Source: Thermoleophilia bacterium (lineage in GTDB: Bacteria > Actinomycetota > Thermoleophilia > Gaiellales > JAICJC01). From it: a stretch of 9,974 nucleotides of DNA. The notes beneath the pieces are model-generated. The model saw only the letters and a program-made list of their open reading frames with translations. It had not been told where the DNA came from and did no database searches. Location: contig JAICJM010000151.1 in NCBI GenBank assembly GCA_025928435.1, positions 1 to 9,974 on the forward strand, in the 5' to 3' direction. Both the position numbers and the translations under genes were made by a program. Shown one piece after another: positions 6,247 to 9,974 of the stretch (the first letter of the stretch is position 1; every line of letters starts with the position of its first letter).

Positions 6247-7956
6247 TTACTGCTGGAGCGCGGCCGCGAGCACCTCGCGGGCGATCGGGGCGGCCACGTC
6301 GCCGCCCACGCCGCCCTTGACGACCAGCACCGCGACGGCCACCTTCGGCGCGCCGACGGGCGCGAACGCGATGAACCAGGCGTCGGTGGGGATGTCGGGC
6401 CCGCCGATCTCGGAGGTGCCCGTCTTGCCCGCCACGGTCACGCCGGGGATGGCGGCGCTGCGGCCGGTGCCCTCCGTGACCACGGCCTCCATCATCGTCG
6501 TCACCTCGCCGGCGATCCCGCGCTTGCAGGCCCGCACCGGCGTGTGCGGCTCGCGGTCGCGCACCGGCCGCCGGATCAGGTACGGCGGCTTGCGCACGCA
6601 GCCCGAGCCGATCGTCTGCGCCACGGACGCCATCTGGAGCGGCGTGGCCTCGACGCCGCCCTGGCCGATCCCGGCGACGCCCAGGTCGAGCGGGCTCGTC
6701 ATGTCCTTCGGCGGCCGGGTGACGCTCTCGGGCACCGGGTACGCGATCGTCGGGGTCTCGTTGAAGCCGAACGCGTTCGCCATCGCCACCAACTTCGGCC
6801 CTCCGACCGTCACCGCCAGCGGCCCGAAGACCGAGTTGCAGCTCACCGCGAACGCGAGCACGAGCGACCCACCGCAGTCCTCGTGGTGGAAGTTATGGAG
6901 CCTCCACCCGTTCAGGAGCGCGTACCGGGCGTACGGGTAGACGGTGTCCAGCGTCGTCTTGTGGGCGGTCAGCGCGGCGGCCGAGGTGATCGTCTTGAAG
7001 GACGACCCCGGCGGCTGGAGCGCGTCCATCCCCAGGCCGGCATCGGCCTCGACGGCGCCGGTGCGTGCCGACAGCACGACCACCCCGCCGTAGTGGCCGC
7101 CGAGGGCGTTCGTGGCCGCCTCCTGGATCGGCACCCGTAGCGTGGTCGTCACGTTGCGCGGCGCCTGCCCCGGCTTCACGGCCAGCACCCGCTTCCCGCC
7201 GCTCGCCGCCACCGCCCGCAGCACGAAGCGGGGCGAGCCGGCCAGGATCGGGTCGAGCGAGCGCTCCAGGCCGCCCTGGCCGTACGGTGCCGTCGCCGGC
7301 CAGCCGGCCCGCTCGCGCGCGGCGACGTCGGCCGGCGCGGGCGCCTTCACGTACCCGGTGACGAGGGCGAACGCCGACCCCTGCGGATACGTGCGAGCCG
7401 TGGCCGGGCCCTCCGCCAGGACGTTGCCGGTGAAGTCGAGGATCTTCCCTCGCTCCTTGGGGACGCCGATATGCCGCGCGAGGTGCTCGCCCGGCTGCAG
7501 GCCGGGGAAGCACAGCGCCCGCGTCCACGACACGCGCCGGCCGTGGCGGGTGTGGACGACCGGCACGGACATGCGCTCGGCGACGCGGCCGAACGTCCGC
7601 GTCGCCACGGACATGACGAGGCTGACGCTGTCGCCCTGCCGGCGGGCCCTTCCCACCTGGCGCAGGCCGCGCATCGTCGCGACCTCGGCCGCCTGCTTGT
7701 AGAACGCGACGAACCTCGGATACGGCACCCGCGCGCGGTCGCGCGGCGCGATCAGGTCGTACATGCCCCGGTAGTCGCCGTCGTGCCACGCGGAGGCGAA
7801 CCGGGGCACCGGCGCGGCCGGATCGGACTTCGGCCGATCGTGCTTCGTCGTGCCCGCGGCGCCGGTCAGGACGACGACGCCGATGGCCCCTCCCGCGGCG
7901 ACCACGGCGGCGAGCACGATCCCTCGCATGACCCAGACTCGCTTCCCCCGCCCCAC
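6247..7956 (-). CDS. Class B penicillin-binding protein (D,D-transpeptidase) with MecA_N-like domain
   Basis: A membrane-anchored peptidoglycan transpeptidase that cross-links stem peptides outside the cell membrane. The 569-residue protein has a basic start (MGRGKRVWVMRG), one membrane segment (about 11-31), an NTF2/MecA_N-like domain (about 50-155), a short dimer-type region from IGVPKERGKILDFTGNVLAE onward (163-182), and the transpeptidase domain (about 285-567). All three catalytic motifs are visible: SSFK with Ser318 and Lys321, SCN at 372-374, and KTG at 511-513. The segment before the serine is short (RTGAVEADAGLGMDALQPPG); the longer Pro/Asn-rich stretch usual in FtsI/PBP2 is absent. 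I remember this feature from Thermoleophilia-type homologues. The GTG at 7956 is chosen because GGGG lies 6 bases upstream; GTG at 7962 and ATG at 7929 are alternatives. The gene begins 20 bases after the RNase stop, so it is co-transcribed. No glycosyltransferase domain is present. Confidence 0.9.
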   Translation of the reverse strand: MGRGKRVWVMRGIVLAAVVAAGGAIGVVVLTGAAGTTKHDRPKSDPAAPVPRFASAWHDGDYRGMYDLIAPRDRARVPYPRFVAFYKQAAEVATMRGLRQVGRARRQGDSVSLVMSVATRTFGRVAERMSVPVVHTRHGRRVSWTRALCFPGLQPGEHLARHIGVPKERGKILDFTGNVLAEGPATARTYPQGSAFALVTGYVKAPAPADVAARERAGWPATAPYGQGGLERSLDPILAGSPRFVLRAVAASGGKRVLAVKPGQAPRNVTTTLRVPIQEAATNALGGHYGGVVVLSARTGAVEADAGLGMDALQPPGSSFKTITSAAALTAHKTTLDTVYPYARYALLNGWRLHNFHHEDCGGSLVLAFAVSCNSVFGPLAVTVGGPKLVAMANAFGFNETPTIAYPVPESVTRPPKDMTSPLDLGVAGIGQGGVEATPLQMASVAQTIGSGCVRKPPYLIRRPVRDREPHTPVRACKRGIAGEVTTMMEAVVTEGTGRSAAIPGVTVAGKTGTSEIGGPDIPTDAWFIAFAPVGAPKVAVAVLVVKGGVGGDVAAPIAREVLAAALQQ

Positions 7957-7976
7957 TGACACCCCCGGATTGTGCC

Positions 7977-9674
7977 CTAGCGGGCATGGGTCGCGCGAAT
8001 GCGCACGCGCCCGGCGACGCGATCGACCGCCCGGACGGCCACGTCGATGGGGTCGCCGAGCCGCAGGCGGCGGCCACTGCGGTGGCCGACGAGGGCGACG
8101 CCCAGCGGATCGAGATCGACGAGCTCGCCGGCCCACGACCGTCCGGGCAGGTAGCCCTCGAAGAGCCCGCCGAAGCGCACGAACGCCCCCGAGTCGATCA
8201 CCCCGACCACCTCGCCGGTGAAGGTCGCGTCCCAGCCCTGGTCGTACAGCTCCCGCTCGAGCAGGAACGCGGCGCACACGTCGTCGGCCGTCCGCTCGAG
8301 CAGCTCGGCCTCACGCTCGGCCGCGGAGTCGCGCGCCGCCGCGGCGGCGACGGCGGCCCTGTCCGGCTCAGGCGTCGTCAGGGCGCCCAGGTGGCGCAGG
8401 AGCGCCCGGTGCACGAGCAGGTCGGGGTGGCGCCGGATCGGCGACGTGAAGTGGCAGTACGCCGTGCTGGCGAGGCCGGCGTGCCCGAGGTTCGCGGGGT
8501 CGTAGCGGGCCTTGCGCAGCGCCCGCAGCACCATGGACGGGAAGGCGTTCCGGCCGCGCCCCGACGAGCGCACGTAGCGCGCCACGGACTGGCTGACGAG
8601 TCCCGCGGAGCGGGCCGCCTGGTCGGGGGTCGGAAGCGGCGGCTGCGGCGGAGTCGGGACCTGCAGCGCCTCCAGCCGCTGGGCCAGCGCGTCGAGCGCG
8701 CCGGCCTCGGGGGCCTCGTGCACCCGGAACGGCATCGCCGCCCCGGCGGCCGCGAGCTCGGTGGCCACGGCCTCGTTCGCGGCCAGCATCAGCTCCTCGA
8801 CCAGGACGTGGGCCGGCCCGGACCGGCGCGTCGTCCCCGCCACCACCGCCCCGCCCTCGAGCGTGAACGACCGCTCGGCCGTCTCGACCGCCACGCCGCC
8901 CCGCTCGAGCCGCGCCGCGGCCCGGTCACGGGCGATGCGGTCGAGCCGCCCCAGCGCCGCCACCAGCTCCGGAGGCCCCTCGCCCGACGCCAGCATCGCG
9001 GCGGCCTCCTCGTAGGTGAGGCTGTGGTCGCTGCGGATCACGCTGCGGTAGGCGCGCAGCGGGCCGGGGCCGATCTCGACCGTGAGCGCGAACCGGTCGC
9101 GGCCGGACAGCAGGCTGCACAGGCCGGCCGAGAGCTGCGCCGGCAGCATCGGGTCCACCCGGCCGGGCAGGTAGACCGACGTCGCCCGGCGGGCGGCCTC
9201 GCGGTCGATCGCCCCGCCCTCCGGCACGAAGGCGGCCACATCGGCGATGTGTACGAGCACGCGCTCGCCGTCGGCGGAGAGGGCGTCGTCGTGGTCGCCC
9301 GCGTCGGCGGGGTCGATGGTGAAGGTGGGGACGTCGCGCAGGTCGACGCGGCCGCCGGCATCGTCCGGGTCGGCCGGCAGCCGGGCCGCCTCGGCCTCCA
9401 CCTCGTCGGGCCAGCCGGCGGCGACGCCGGCCTCGACGGCCAGCCCGTGCACGACCGCGGACGCATCGGTGACGAGCCCGAGCCGCTCGACGACGACCCC
9501 GCGGCCCGGCCCGGTCACCTCGACTGCGACCAGCTCGCCCGCATTCGCGCCGGCCCCACCGAGCCGGCCCAGGGTCAGGGGCGGGCCGGGCTCGAAGAAC
9601 GGCTCCCCCACCACCGCCCGCGCCCGCAGAGACACCTCGCAGACGACCGGCGGCCGCGCCGGCGCGAAGCTCAA
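7977..9674 (-). CDS. RNase II/R family exoribonuclease (RNB domain plus S1)
   Basis: A cytosolic 3'-to-5' exoribonuclease of 565 residues. The RNB catalytic signature is TIDPADAGDHDDALS at residues 119-133. Asp121, Asp127, Asp129 and Asp130 correspond to the four metal-binding aspartates of E. coli RNase II/RNase R; the usual Arg-Asp-Phe is Gly-Asp-His here. Further RNB blocks include YLPGRVDPMLP (168-178) and HFTSPIRRHPDLLVHRAL (408-425), which carries the conserved SPIRR arginines. An S1 RNA-binding domain occupies about 480-563 (ATFTGEVVGVIDSGAFVRF onward). The roughly 110 residues before the RNB domain are too short for the two cold-shock domains of full RNase R (about 700-800 residues), so the protein is a compact form. 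The start is taken as TTG at 9674, which makes a TTGA 4-bp overlap with the S41 stop. A GTG at residue 14 is possible. The gene lies between S41 and PBP genes in one leftward operon. Confidence 0.88.
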   Translation of the reverse strand: MSFAPARPPVVCEVSLRARAVVGEPFFEPGPPLTLGRLGGAGANAGELVAVEVTGPGRGVVVERLGLVTDASAVVHGLAVEAGVAAGWPDEVEAEAARLPADPDDAGGRVDLRDVPTFTIDPADAGDHDDALSADGERVLVHIADVAAFVPEGGAIDREAARRATSVYLPGRVDPMLPAQLSAGLCSLLSGRDRFALTVEIGPGPLRAYRSVIRSDHSLTYEEAAAMLASGEGPPELVAALGRLDRIARDRAAARLERGGVAVETAERSFTLEGGAVVAGTTRRSGPAHVLVEELMLAANEAVATELAAAGAAMPFRVHEAPEAGALDALAQRLEALQVPTPPQPPLPTPDQAARSAGLVSQSVARYVRSSGRGRNAFPSMVLRALRKARYDPANLGHAGLASTAYCHFTSPIRRHPDLLVHRALLRHLGALTTPEPDRAAVAAAAARDSAAEREAELLERTADDVCAAFLLERELYDQGWDATFTGEVVGVIDSGAFVRFGGLFEGYLPGRSWAGELVDLDPLGVALVGHRSGRRLRLGDPIDVAVRAVDRVAGRVRIRATHAR

Positions 9675-9974
9675 GGCTTTCTCAGAGCCTGGAGCGCGGC
9701 CGCGAGCACGCGGTCGGTCGGCCCCGCCTGGGGCGGGATGAAAAGATCAGGCCTGATCCCGCGGCCCTCGACCACGGTCCCGCCCGGGAGCCGGAACCCG
9801 GCCACGGTCAGCTTCAGCGCCCCGCCGTTCGCCAGCGGCTCGACCGCCTGCACCGTGCCCTTCCCGTAGGTGCGCCGGCCGACCAGCAGCGCGCCCGCAT
9901 CGGCCTTGAGCGCGCCGGCCACGGCCTCGGCGGCGCTGGCGGTGCCGCCGTTGATCAGGACCGCCATCGGCAGC
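9671..9974 (-). CDS. C-terminal part of an S41 (C-terminal processing) peptidase, cut by the window edge
   Basis: Only the last 100 or so codons are inside the window; the start and the PDZ domain lie beyond base 9974. The visible part begins LPMAVLINGGTASAAEAV, the strand and helix that carry the catalytic serine of C-terminal processing peptidases, and continues VGRRTYGKGTVQ. Counting from the Met of MAVLIN, Ser11, Glu14 and Lys36 have the same 3- and 25-residue spacing as the Ser372/Glu375/Lys397 triad of the photosystem D1 processing protease, so the Ser-Lys catalytic pair is intact. The C-terminal strand GGTVVEGRGIRPDLFIPP and the short helical end are typical. Members are usually exported or membrane-anchored and cleave proteins near their C-termini; the signal region is not visible here. 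Its stop overlaps the TTG start of the RNase gene by 4 bp. Confidence 0.9.
   Translation of the reverse strand, partial: LPMAVLINGGTASAAEAVAGALKADAGALLVGRRTYGKGTVQAVEPLANGGALKLTVAGFRLPGGTVVEGRGIRPDLFIPPQAGPTDRVLAAALQALRKP

Larger units (their letters stand above)
6165..6260. repeat. Tandem duplication, 2 x 48 bp, each with a hairpin
   Basis: Unit A (6165-6212) and unit B (6213-6260) align without gaps over 48 bases with 42 identities. Each has a long inverted repeat followed by ACTGCTGGAGCG. In unit B this last part is the 3' end of the PBP gene read backwards (codons for LQQ plus the stop). Unit A therefore carries a duplicate of the gene's end, with a TGA stop where the gene has TAA. The six differences fall in the loop (two), at the outermost base pair (one), in a stem position where G·T replaces A-T (one), and in the spacer beside or in the stop codon (two). 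Pairing and a stop are both kept. Confidence 0.85.

Noticed and set aside
6165..6260. CRISPR array
   Set aside because: There are only two directly abutting copies with no unique spacers; each unit is an imperfect duplication of a hairpin plus a gene end.
4902..6320. 472-codon plus-strand frame opposite the MFS gene and across the hairpins
   Set aside because: It is antisense to a clear membrane protein; the repeated GQSPAG-like peptide in it is only a translation of the hairpin repeat.
7957..8277. Upstream extension of the PBP reading frame
   Set aside because: It overlaps the S1 domain of the RNase in another frame and would bury the membrane anchor behind 100 or so unlike residues.
7986..9869. 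627-codon open frame on the plus strand opposite the RNase gene
   Set aside because: The opposite frame encodes intact RNB and S1 motifs; this one has only Arg/Gly/Ala-rich composition.

Overview
The window is very GC-rich chromosomal DNA with tightly packed genes, G/C-ending codons, frequent GTG/TTG starts and 4-bp start/stop overlaps. Together with the gene types (a class B penicillin-binding protein with a short MecA_N-like domain and a compressed approach to its active-site serine, PYROXD2-like flavoenzymes, a DUF1028 protein), this suggests a high-GC actinobacterium. A Thermoleophilia-type lineage (Solirubrobacterales/Gaiellales) is the best guess; that assignment is inference from gene flavour, not from a phylogeny.

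Layout. (1) Bases 1-151 hold no supported gene. They lie upstream of a rightward pair of paralogous FAD-dependent oxidoreductases of the phytoene desaturase/PYROXD2 type (152-1762 and 1749-3269), which overlap by 14 bp. (2) Converging on them from the right is a leftward three-gene operon: MFS transporter (5966 to 4776), glyoxalase-like VOC protein (4779 to 4165) and DUF1028 Ntn-hydrolase-like protein (4155 to 3205). The last gene runs 65 bp into the 3' end of the second oxidoreductase on the opposite strand. (3) A 280-bp spacer (5967-6246) holds a possible 31-codon ORF and a 48-bp tandem duplication. Each copy contains a strong hairpin built from the GGGACAGTCCC / GGGACTGTCCC motif plus a copy of the last codons of the neighbouring PBP gene. 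(4) A second leftward operon fills the right side: the C-terminus of an S41 processing peptidase (cut by the window edge), an RNase II/R-family exoribonuclease (9674 to 7977) and a class B penicillin-binding protein (7956 to 6247).

How the genes may work together. The right-hand operon combines envelope functions (transpeptidase, exported S41 protease) with an RNA-degrading enzyme, and its junctions are tight (4-bp overlap, 20-bp gap). The left-hand operon joins a transporter to two small enzymes of unknown substrate, so uptake or export plus processing of a small molecule is plausible, but the substrate cannot be read from the sequence. No RNA gene, CRISPR array, transposase, integrase or prophage gene was seen. 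The most unusual items are the structure-preserving hairpin duplication, a 12-residue deletion next to the FAD-binding region of the second oxidoreductase, and the antisense tail of the DUF1028 gene. I did not find a clearly new defence or mobile system.
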